Below are positions 50,216 to 57,367 of a stretch of 64,000 nucleotides of DNA, in pieces. Within the stretch, counting starts at the first letter, position 1. Each line of letters opens with the position of its first letter. The stretch comes from JADJPO01 sp963828555 (GTDB taxonomy: Bacteria > Actinomycetota > Actinomycetes > Actinomycetales > Kineosporiaceae): assembly GCA_963828555.1 (NCBI GenBank), contig CAWHEL010000004.1, positions 1,798,001 through 1,862,000 of the forward strand, in the 5' to 3' direction. Position numbers and translations under genes: made by a program. The notes beneath the pieces are model-generated. The model was given only the letters and a program-made list of their open reading frames with translations. It did no database searches and was not told where the DNA came from.

Positions 50216-50449
50216 ATGACTCGCAAGCGGACCTTCAGCCTGCCGGACGACGTGTCCGCTCTGCTCGACCAGGTGGCCGGCGGCAACGCCTCGGCCTATG
50301 TGGCGGACGCCGTCCGGGCCAGGATCGATCGGGACGTCGCCGCCCAGCGGATCCGGCAGGCCTACGGCGAGCCCGACCCCGTCGCCTACGCCCACTGGGT
50401 GCAGCGGCTCACCCGGCCCGATGTGGAGCTGGAGCAGCCGATCCCGTGA
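50216..50449 (+). CDS. Ribbon-helix-helix antitoxin (VapB-like)
   Basis: The 77-residue protein has an N-terminal ribbon-helix-helix (KRTFSLPDDVSALLDQVAGGN, the strand plus first helix, followed by ASAYVADAVRARID) and a C-terminal acidic or Trp-containing tail suited to toxin binding. It is directly followed by, and overlaps (GTGA), a PIN-domain gene. The role is inferred from architecture and gene order. Confidence 0.78.
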   Translation: MTRKRTFSLPDDVSALLDQVAGGNASAYVADAVRARIDRDVAAQRIRQAYGEPDPVAYAHWVQRLTRPDVELEQPIP

Positions 50450-50859
50450 TCGGCGGCCGGGTGCTCGACGCGACGGCCATCACCGACATCGCGATCGGGC
50501 GCAGCATCTACGCGGCCGCCTTCCTGGCCGCGGCCAACGACCTGGGCATTGCCTTGGCGCTGCCGGCCGCCGCCCTGCACGAGGCCTGGGCCCGGGCCGG
50601 CGAGGCCGACTACCCCTTCGTCGACCTGCTGCTGGCGTTGCCGCTGAGCGTCGTCGAGCCCCTGGACGGCGAGGCCGCCGCCCGGTCGGGAACCGCCGCG
50701 AGCGCGGGACTGCAGCGAAACCCGTTGGCTTGGAACGCCTCCGCAGCGCACGCCGCCCTGATCTCGCGCAAGCGCGGCTGGCCGGTGCTCACCGCCGACC
50801 CGGCGGCGCTGCAGGCGATCGACCCCGACCTGGCCATCGACCTGCTGCCCGGCGAGTGA
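50446..50859 (+). CDS. PIN-domain toxin (VapC-like)
   Basis: The 137-residue protein has PIN-type acidic positions: LDATAITDIAIG (first Asp), LHEAWARAGEADYPF (Glu), and a C-terminal VLTADPAALQAIDPDL strand with Asp. PIN toxins cleave RNA, often tRNA. The GTG start overlaps the antitoxin stop by 4 nt, so the pair is translationally coupled. The sequence is Ala-rich and divergent, so the family call is moderate. Confidence 0.72.
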   Translation: MIGGRVLDATAITDIAIGRSIYAAAFLAAANDLGIALALPAAALHEAWARAGEADYPFVDLLLALPLSVVEPLDGEAAARSGTAASAGLQRNPLAWNASAAHAALISRKRGWPVLTADPAALQAIDPDLAIDLLPGE

Positions 50860-50871
50860 TCGCCGGACGGT

Positions 50872-51228
50872 TCAGAAGGCCAGGGCCTGGGCCCGTCTGC
50901 GGATCTCGGTCTTGTGCCCCGCCCGCAGGGCCTCCAGCGGAGACCCGGAGAGGGTGTCGTCCGGGCTGAGCAGCCAGCGCAGCGACTCCTCGGTGGCGAA
51001 GCCCGCATCCACCAGCACGTTCAGCGTGCCGGGCATCTCCTCCATCACGGCGTTGTCGCGCAGCATCGCGGCGGGAATGCCCCACCCTCCGCGCTCCCCG
51101 TGCCGGACGGCGATCAGGTATCGGTCCTGGATCAGCCGGCGCACCCGGGTCACATCGACGCCGAGCCGCTCGGCGACGTCCGGCAGGGTCAGCCACTCGG
51201 TGACCAGTTCGTCGAGGTCGTCCACCAC
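50872..51228 (-). CDS. Rv2175c-family DNA-binding protein
   Basis: The 118-residue protein has a winged-helix start (TLPDVAERLGVDVTRVRRLIQD) and the Rv2175c-type C-terminal domain (LNVLVDAGFATEESLRWLLSPDDTL, broken by family spacing). In Mycobacterium tuberculosis, Rv2175c binds DNA and is phosphorylated by the kinase PknL encoded beside it. Here a Ser/Thr kinase lies two genes away, so the same relation is plausible. The start is one of two adjacent GTG codons (51228/51225). Confidence 0.88.
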   Translation of the reverse strand: MVDDLDELVTEWLTLPDVAERLGVDVTRVRRLIQDRYLIAVRHGERGGWGIPAAMLRDNAVMEEMPGTLNVLVDAGFATEESLRWLLSPDDTLSGSPLEALRAGHKTEIRRRAQALAF

Positions 51229-51735
51229 ACAAGCATGACCGATCCCGGGCCCCTGATACGAGTGGTGACTTCTCGGGCGACCCGCTCGGCGTGTCGCATC
51301 CGAATCTCACCACTCTGCGTGGCCACGGACGCCCGGGCGATCCGGAGTCAGGAGCGCAGCACCCCACCATTCCAACCCTCCCAAGATCGTCGTCAGATCC
51401 CGGTTCTCCCCCGGTAGGTGAGGGAGAACTGCGATCTGACGACGATCACCGGACTCGAAGGACGCGGCAGGACCGGGCGCCGCGAGGGCCTTCGAGAGCT
51501 CGCCACTCTGTGTTGCGACTGGAGCCGCCTCCGGTCGCCCTGCATCACGCTGCGTCGTGTCGCCTCCCCCGATTCAGGGCAACTCTGCGATAGCGTCCCA
51601 ACGACCACAGAAGTGGTCACTAGTCACACATGTCACTTTGGCCCCACCCGCAGGACCAGGTCCGGTCGACTTCCCCCGACCGGGCTGCCACCGATCGGCT
51701 GCACGGCGGCCGAGGAACGCAGTGGAGGACGCTCC
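51229..51735. other. Divergent intergenic region before the LysM transglycosylase
   Basis: These 507 bp hold a 63-bp palindrome (51385-51447) and, nearer the transglycosylase, three GTCAC motifs in one stretch (51616-51620, 51623-51627, 51632-51636) that could be protein-binding sites. No gene was recognised. I looked for a c-di-AMP (ydaO-type) riboswitch, because such leaders are common before cell-wall hydrolases, and did not recognise one. Confidence 0.4.
51385..51447. repeat. 63-bp palindrome, second repeat family, copy A
   Basis: Arms 51385-51410 and 51422-51447 match at 24 of 26 positions around an 11-nt loop. The right arm GGGAGAACTGCGATCTG recurs at 55280-55296. Confidence 0.8.
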
Positions 51736-53124
51736 GTGAGCGACGCCAGCAGGACGCCCGAGGCGCCCGCTACCCGGCCGGCACGCCATGCCACCAGCCC
51801 CGACGACGTGTTCACGACGCTGGCCCGCCGGGTCAAGCTGCCCACCGTGCCCGACGCGGGCGCCCCCCAGGTGCTGCGGGCGGCGAGCGTGCCCCTGGTC
51901 GCCGCGGCCCTGGTGGCCGCCGGGACCGGCGCGGCGAGCGCAACCACCACGACCTCCGCGCCCTCCACCGGCTCCGCGCCGGGGTCGCGGAGCCAGGCCT
52001 CGCCCCGGGTCGCCCATGCCCAGGTGACCTACACGGTCAAGGAGGGCGACACGGTTGCCGCCATCTCCGCCCGCGCCGGAGTCGCGGTGCGCACCATCCT
52101 CGAGGCCAATCACCTGCCCGCGAGCGGCCTGATTCGCCCCGGCCAGAGACTGGTCCTGCCCGGAGTGAAGGCTCCGGCGGCAGCACCGGCCAAGGCCGCA
52201 CCAGCGAAGGGCAGGACCGCTCCGGCCAAGGCCACGGCCGCCCCGAAACCGGCCACCCGGCCCGCGCCGAAACCCGCAGCGGTCGTGGTGCACGTGGTCA
52301 AGCCCGGTGACACGGTGAGCGCCATCTCCGCCCGGTACAGGATCTCGATCGCGGCGATCCTGCAGGCGAACCAGTTGGGCGTGCAGGGCCTGATCCACCC
52401 CGGCCAGAAGCTTCGGCTGCCCGGGGTCAAGCCGGCCGCTGCTGCTGCGAAGCCGGCCGCCCCGGCCACACATCCCTACACGGTCAAAGCCGGTGACACG
52501 CTGAACGACATCTGCGCCAAGGAGAAGGTCAGCCTGACCGCGGTGATCAGCCTGAACAAGATCGCGAATGCGGGGCTGATCCACCCCGGGCAGCGGCTCC
52601 TGCTCCCCGGCGCACCGAAGTCGTCGGTACCGAACACCTTCCTGGGCCGGCGCTACCCCGACGCCGTGGCGCAGGCCGCCGCGCTGAACCGGGCCACCCT
52701 GGCCAAGCGTGATCTGCCCACCCGTGCCCAGATGAAGAACCTGGTCGCCGACACCGCCCGCTCGATGGGGGTGGATCCGTCGTTGGCGCTGGCCATCGCC
52801 TGGCAGGAGTCCGGGTTCAACCCGCGGGTGGTCTCCCCCGCCAACGCCATCGGCACCATGCAGGTGATTCCCGGCACGGGCAGGTGGGCCTCCGACCTGG
52901 TCGGGCGCAAGCTGGACCTGCTGGTGCCCAGGGACAACGCCACCGCCGGGGTCGCCGTCCTGGCCGCCCTGCTCGCCCAGGCCGAGGAGGACCAGGCCAT
53001 CGCGGGGTACTACCAGGGGCTCGGATCGGTGCGGTCGCGCGGCATGTACGAGGACACCAAGTCCTACGTGGCCAGCGTCAAGGCCCACCGCGCCCGCTTC
53101 GCCAAGGAGCTCGCAGGGGGCTGA
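51736..53124 (+). CDS. Secreted LysM lytic transglycosylase
   Basis: The protein of about 462 residues has an N-terminal hydrophobic anchor or signal (about 47-70). Three LysM domains follow (about 97-140, 185-230 and 246-290; each begins YTVKEGDT, HVVKPGDT or YTVKAGDT) with Ala/Pro/Lys linkers, then a C-terminal SLT lysozyme-like domain (about 335-460). The catalytic Glu358 lies in IAWQESGFNPRVVSP. It would bind peptidoglycan through LysM and cleave glycan strands. GTG 51736 with GAGGAC 8 nt upstream is chosen; a start at 51418 would read through the palindrome region. The next gene is a PASTA kinase, suggesting shared control of cell-wall growth. Confidence 0.9.
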   Translation: MSDASRTPEAPATRPARHATSPDDVFTTLARRVKLPTVPDAGAPQVLRAASVPLVAAALVAAGTGAASATTTTSAPSTGSAPGSRSQASPRVAHAQVTYTVKEGDTVAAISARAGVAVRTILEANHLPASGLIRPGQRLVLPGVKAPAAAPAKAAPAKGRTAPAKATAAPKPATRPAPKPAAVVVHVVKPGDTVSAISARYRISIAAILQANQLGVQGLIHPGQKLRLPGVKPAAAAAKPAAPATHPYTVKAGDTLNDICAKEKVSLTAVISLNKIANAGLIHPGQRLLLPGAPKSSVPNTFLGRRYPDAVAQAAALNRATLAKRDLPTRAQMKNLVADTARSMGVDPSLALAIAWQESGFNPRVVSPANAIGTMQVIPGTGRWASDLVGRKLDLLVPRDNATAGVAVLAALLAQAEEDQAIAGYYQGLGSVRSRGMYEDTKSYVASVKAHRARFAKELAGG

Positions 53125-53185
53125 CCCACAACCCGCCGGAGACGGGCAGCTGCACGGGAACACCGTGCAACGCGGCCGCGAAACG

Positions 53186-53199
53186 TACACTCCCGGGTG
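53186..53199 (+). promoter_or_regulatory. Predicted leaderless promoter of the PASTA kinase
   Basis: TACACT (53186-53191) ends 7 nt before the GTG start. No ribosome site is evident. Confidence 0.5.
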
Positions 53200-55214
53200 T
53201 GGACACCACAGTTCGGGACCCCTTGGTCGGGCGCCTGCTCGACGGGCGCTACCAGGTGGAGTCCCGGATCGCCCGCGGAGGCATGGCCACGGTCTACCAG
53301 GCGGTCGACCGCCGGCTTGATCGTCTGGTCGCCCTGAAGGTGATGCATCCGCACCTGGCCGACGACGCCGAGTTCGTCGCCCGGTTCGTGCGCGAGGCTC
53401 GTTCCGCCGCCCGCCTGTCCCACCCGAACGTGGTCCAGGTGTTCGACCAGGGAGCCGACCAGACCGGCGACGCCGGCGACGTGCTCTATCTGGCGATGGA
53501 GCTGCTGCCGGGGCGCACCCTGCGCGACGTGATCGCCGAGCGAGGCGCGTTGACCCCACGTGAGGCGCTGACCATCACCGAAGGCGTGCTCGACGCCCTC
53601 GGTGCGGCGCACCGGGCGGGCATCGTACACCGCGACATTAAGCCCGAGAACGTGATCCTCACCGACGAGGGCCGGGTCAAGGTGGCCGACTTCGGCCTGG
53701 CCAAGGCGGTCACCGGCGGGCCCACCCAGACCGGCGCCCTGATCGGCACCGTGGCCTACCTGGCGCCGGAGATCGTCTCGCGCGGCATCGCCGATGCCCG
53801 CAGCGACGTCTACGCCGCCGGGATCATGCTCTTCGAGATGCTCACCGGCCGCCAGCCCTTCTCGGGCGAGGTACCGATGCAGGTGGCCTACCGGCACGTG
53901 CACGAGGACGTGCCCAAGCCGTCCACCCTGGTGCCCGTCCTGCCCACGGAACTGGACGACGTGGTGCTGGCCGCAGTGGCCCGTGACCCCGATGAACGCC
54001 CAGCCGACGCCGCGAACTGGCTGCCCGTCGTCCGCCGGGTGCACGCCGAGCTCACCGACGAGGTGCTGGACGCCCGCCCGGACGTCACTCCGCTGCCTGC
54101 GGTGGACGACGCCACGGAGGAGGGCGGGGACCGCACCGAGGTGGTCAGCCGATCCTCCGCCGGGCACCGGGCGACCAATCACACCCAGACCCTGCCGCAG
54201 CTGCGCGGGCTGCGGACCCTGCGCGAGCGCAGCAAGCGGGAGGCCCGGGAGAACACGGGCGACTCCCGGCTGCCGGCGGTCCCCCACGCCGCCGAGGACG
54301 TCGAACTGGGTGATCTGGCCCAGCAGCGGCGCCGCCGCGGGCTGATCGGCCTGGCCATCGTGCTCTCGATCACCGCGGTACTCAGTCTGGGCGGCTGGTG
54401 GATCGTGGCCGGGCCAGGTGCCTTCACCTCGACGCCGGCCCTGGCCAACCTCACCGAGAACGAGGCGAAGGCACGCCTGGTCAAGGACGGACTGACCGCG
54501 AAGACCGAGAAGGGCGAGTACAGCGAGACGATCGCCAAGGGTCTGGTGGTCCGCACCGACCCGGCGTCCGGAGACCGGGTGCGCAAGAAGGGGGCGGTGC
54601 GCCTCTATCTCTCGCTGGGAACCGCCATCCGCACGGTGCCCAAACTGGTCGGCAAGTCCCGGGGGGATGCCACGGACGCGCTCCAGGCGGTGGGGCTGAA
54701 GGTCGGCACGCTCACGGAGGGGTATCACGACACGATCGCCAAGGGGAAGGTGATCTCGACCAGCCCCGGTTCCGGCAACAAGCTCAAGGCCGGCGCGAAC
54801 GTCTCGCTGACGATCAGCCAGGGCCCGCAACCGGTCGACGTGCCAGACCTGACCGGGCGCACCGTCGACGAGGCCAGGACCGAGCTCACCAACGCCGGCC
54901 TGAAGGTGGCGGTGACCGAGGAGTACGTCGAGGGCGTCGAACCCGGCCGGGTGATCCGTCATGACCCCTCCGGCGGCAGCAGCGTGCCCCGAGGCACCGA
55001 GGTGAACCTGGTGGTCGCTCAGGCCACCGAGGTCGCGGTTCCCGACGTGATCAACAAGTCGTTCGACGAGGCCGAGCAGATCCTGGAGCAACAGGGCTTC
55101 ACTGTGAAACGGGAGGACGCCCTCGGCGGCTTCCTGAACACCGTGCGCGCCCAGCGGCCCGATCCGGGCACTGTGCTCCCCCGCGGCAGCGAAGTGCTCG
55201 TGATCGTGGTCTGA
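53199..55214 (+). CDS. PASTA-domain Ser/Thr protein kinase (PknB/PknL-like)
   Basis: The 671-residue transmembrane kinase has a kinase domain (about 16-275) with glycine loop IARGGMATVYQA, Lys47, catalytic Asp146 in HRDIKPEN, DFG in VADFGLAKA, and GTVAYLAPE. A Thr-rich juxtamembrane region, one membrane helix (about 381-405) and four extracellular PASTA domains (about 410-671) follow. PASTA domains sense muropeptides or lipid II, so the kinase probably regulates wall synthesis and division. The neighbours (Rv2175c-type protein, transglycosylase, DAHP synthase) match the pknL region of mycobacteria, but PknL there lacks PASTA domains. The start is the GTG at 53199 (leaderless). Confidence 0.93.
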   Translation: MDTTVRDPLVGRLLDGRYQVESRIARGGMATVYQAVDRRLDRLVALKVMHPHLADDAEFVARFVREARSAARLSHPNVVQVFDQGADQTGDAGDVLYLAMELLPGRTLRDVIAERGALTPREALTITEGVLDALGAAHRAGIVHRDIKPENVILTDEGRVKVADFGLAKAVTGGPTQTGALIGTVAYLAPEIVSRGIADARSDVYAAGIMLFEMLTGRQPFSGEVPMQVAYRHVHEDVPKPSTLVPVLPTELDDVVLAAVARDPDERPADAANWLPVVRRVHAELTDEVLDARPDVTPLPAVDDATEEGGDRTEVVSRSSAGHRATNHTQTLPQLRGLRTLRERSKREARENTGDSRLPAVPHAAEDVELGDLAQQRRRRGLIGLAIVLSITAVLSLGGWWIVAGPGAFTSTPALANLTENEAKARLVKDGLTAKTEKGEYSETIAKGLVVRTDPASGDRVRKKGAVRLYLSLGTAIRTVPKLVGKSRGDATDALQAVGLKVGTLTEGYHDTIAKGKVISTSPGSGNKLKAGANVSLTISQGPQPVDVPDLTGRTVDEARTELTNAGLKVAVTEEYVEGVEPGRVIRHDPSGGSSVPRGTEVNLVVAQATEVAVPDVINKSFDEAEQILEQQGFTVKREDALGGFLNTVRAQRPDPGTVLPRGSEVLVIVV

Positions 55215-55244
55215 TCCGCACGAAGGGGCCTGATCCGCACGAAG
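55211..55244. repeat. 19-bp tandem duplication over the kinase stop codon
   Basis: CTGATCCGCACGAAG occurs at 55211-55225 and 55230-55244, a 19-bp period that includes the TGA of the kinase gene. Confidence 0.6.
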
Positions 55245-55305
55245 ATCACCCCCAGATCGACGGTCTCCCTCACCCAGTGGGGAGAACTGCGATCTGCCGC
55301 CGATC
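55244..55305. repeat. 62-bp palindrome, second repeat family, copy B
   Basis: Arms 55244-55269 and 55280-55305 pair at about 19 of 26 positions. The right arm shares GGGAGAACTGCGATCTG with copy A at 51.4 kb. It lies between the convergent kinase and oxidoreductase genes. Confidence 0.7.
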
Positions 55306-55338
55306 ATGGCGAGGCGGAGGCGCAGGGACGTGAGCGGC

Positions 55339-55941
55339 TCACTCCTGGTAGGAGTAGCGCTGCTCCTGCCAGGGGTCGCCGTGGACGTGGTAGCCGCGTT
55401 CCTCCCAGAAGCCGCGCCGGGGCTCGCGCAGATACTCCAGCCCGCGCAGCCACTTCGGGCCCTTCCAGGCGTACAGGTGCGGCAGCACCAGGCGCAGCGG
55501 GAAGCCGCGCTCGGGGGTGAGCGGCTCGCCGTCCAGATGGGTGGCCAGCACGGTCTGCGGATCGGCCAGGTCCTCCAGGCGCACCGTCGCCGAGTAGCCG
55601 TACTCGGCCCAGGTCATCACGTGCGTGACGTCGTCCGCCGGAGGAACCGCCGCCAGCAGGGTGGAACCGAGCACGCCACCCCAGCGGTTGGCGCGGTTCG
55701 TCCATTTCTTGACGCAGTGCATGTCGGCCACCACCTCGCCGCGGGCCAGCGCGGCCAGGTCCTGCGGGTCGAGGTGGTGCTCGACGCCGTCCGCGGTGGC
55801 TCCGTTGACCACCAGCCGCCAGGTGTCCGGGCGATACTTCGGAACCGGCCCGTAGTGGGTGACCGGCATGTCCTCGGCGAGCCTTTGCCCGGGGGGCAGC
55901 CCGGGTTCGGACTGCGGTCCAGCGTCGGTCACAGATGCCAT
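55339..55941 (-). CDS. Molybdopterin-dependent oxidoreductase (sulfite-oxidase/MsrP-like)
   Basis: The 200-residue protein has the sulfite-oxidase-type molybdopterin domain: WRLVVNGATADG, the molybdenum-ligating Cys76 in DMHCVKKWTN, and RLVLPHLYAWKGPKWLRGLE. There is no Tat signal and no haem domain, so it is a small cytoplasmic member of the MsrP/YedY family. The substrate is unknown. The ATG at 55941 sits directly behind AAGG; a GTG at 55932 has better spacing. Confidence 0.86.
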   Translation of the reverse strand: MASVTDAGPQSEPGLPPGQRLAEDMPVTHYGPVPKYRPDTWRLVVNGATADGVEHHLDPQDLAALARGEVVADMHCVKKWTNRANRWGGVLGSTLLAAVPPADDVTHVMTWAEYGYSATVRLEDLADPQTVLATHLDGEPLTPERGFPLRLVLPHLYAWKGPKWLRGLEYLREPRRGFWEERGYHVHGDPWQEQRYSYQE

Positions 55942-55981
55942 CCTTGCACTTCGCGAGGACCGCTCAGGACAGCGTCGTTGC

Positions 55982-57367
55982 TCAGCGCTCGGTCAGCCCC
56001 TCGGCCACCAGGAAGGCCATCTCCAGGGCCTGCTGGTGATTGAGCCGCGGGTCGCACAGCGTCTCGTAGCGGCTGGACAGGTGATCCTCGTCGATGTGCT
56101 CGGCCCCGCCGAGGCATTCGGTGACGTCGTCCCCGGTCAGCTCGATGTGCATCCCTCCGGGGATGGTGCCCAGCGCGTTGTGCACCTCGAAGAAGCCTCG
56201 CACCTCGTTCATCACGTCGTCGAACCGGCGTGTCTTGTAGCCCGACGCCGCCTCGAACGTGTTGCCGTGCATGGGGTCACAGACCCACAGCACATGCGAC
56301 CCGACCTCGCCCACGCCCTCGATCAGCCCGGGCAGCACGTCGCGGATCCGGGAGGCGCCCATCCGGGTGATGAAGGTCAGCCGGCCCGGCTCACGCTCGG
56401 GGTCGAGCCGCTCGGCGAGCTCCATGGCCTGGGCCGGGGTGGTGGTCGGGCCCAGCTTGACCCCGATCGGATTGCGCACCTTGGAAAGCAGATCGACGTG
56501 CGCGCCGTCCAGTTGGCGGGTCCGCTCCCCGATCCAGACGAAGTGGGCCGACACGTTGTACGGAGCGCCCGTCCGGGAGTCGATCCGGGTGAGCGGGCGC
56601 TCGTAGTCCAGCAGCAGCGCCTCGTGGCTGGAGTAGAAGTCCACGGTCCGCAGGGCGTCGAAGTCGCCCCCGCAGGCGGCCATGAACCGCATCGCCCGGT
56701 CGATGTCGCGGGCCATGTCCTCGTAGCGGGCGTTGGCCTGGTTGGCGACGAAGCCGCGGTTCCACTCGTGCACGTGCCGCAGATCGGCGAAACCGCCCTT
56801 GGTGAAGGCCCGGATCAGATTCAGGGTCGCACTCGCCGTGTGGTAGGCCCGCAGCAGCCGCTTCGGGTCCGGGGTGCGGTGGGCCAGGTCGAAGGAGTAG
56901 TCGTTCACCGAGTCGCCGCGGTAGGCGGGCAGCTCGACGTCGCCCCGGGTCTCGGTCGGCTTGCTGCGCGGCTTGGCGTACTGGCCGGCCATCCGGCCGA
57001 CCTTGACCACCGGCATGCTCGCCCCGTAGGTGAGCACCACCGCCATCTGCAGCATCGTCTTGATCTTGTTGCGGATCCGGTCGGCCGTGGCCTCGGCGAA
57101 GGTCTCGGCGCAGTCCCCGCCCTGCAGGAGGAACGCCTCACCACGGGCGCAGGCGGCCAGGCTGGCTTTTAGCTCGTCGCACTCGCCGGCGAACACCAGC
57201 GGAGGGTAGGCGCTGAGCTCGGCCGCGACCTCGGCCAGAGCGACCGGGTCGGGCCACTCCGGCTGCTGCGCGGCCGGCAGGTCACGCCAGCTGTCCAGGC
57301 TCGCCAGCAGGGCTGCCTCGGTCGGCTGGGCGGTCGGGGTGCTCAGGTGCTGCAGGCTGGTACTCAC
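55982..57367 (-). CDS. aroG: 3-deoxy-7-phosphoheptulonate synthase, class II
   Basis: The 461-residue class II (plant/mycobacterial-type) DAHP synthase has FAGECDELK, FLLQGGDCAETF, VVKVGRMAGQYAKPRS, KLGPTTTP, THMG-like ITRMGASRIRD, and VCDPMHGNT. It condenses PEP and erythrose-4-phosphate in the first step of aromatic amino-acid synthesis. GTG 57367 follows TACGCT (57379-57374) by 6 nt, so it may be leaderless. It also overlaps the stop of the upstream membrane-protein gene (GTGA), so both read-through and independent transcription are possible. Confidence 0.95.
   Translation of the reverse strand: MSTSLQHLSTPTAQPTEAALLASLDSWRDLPAAQQPEWPDPVALAEVAAELSAYPPLVFAGECDELKASLAACARGEAFLLQGGDCAETFAEATADRIRNKIKTMLQMAVVLTYGASMPVVKVGRMAGQYAKPRSKPTETRGDVELPAYRGDSVNDYSFDLAHRTPDPKRLLRAYHTASATLNLIRAFTKGGFADLRHVHEWNRGFVANQANARYEDMARDIDRAMRFMAACGGDFDALRTVDFYSSHEALLLDYERPLTRIDSRTGAPYNVSAHFVWIGERTRQLDGAHVDLLSKVRNPIGVKLGPTTTPAQAMELAERLDPEREPGRLTFITRMGASRIRDVLPGLIEGVGEVGSHVLWVCDPMHGNTFEAASGYKTRRFDDVMNEVRGFFEVHNALGTIPGGMHIELTGDDVTECLGGAEHIDEDHLSSRYETLCDPRLNHQQALEMAFLVAEGLTER

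Noticed and set aside
51229..51735. c-di-AMP (ydaO) riboswitch before the transglycosylase
   Set aside because: The position is typical, but I could not recognise the conserved core sequences; a covariance-model search would settle it.
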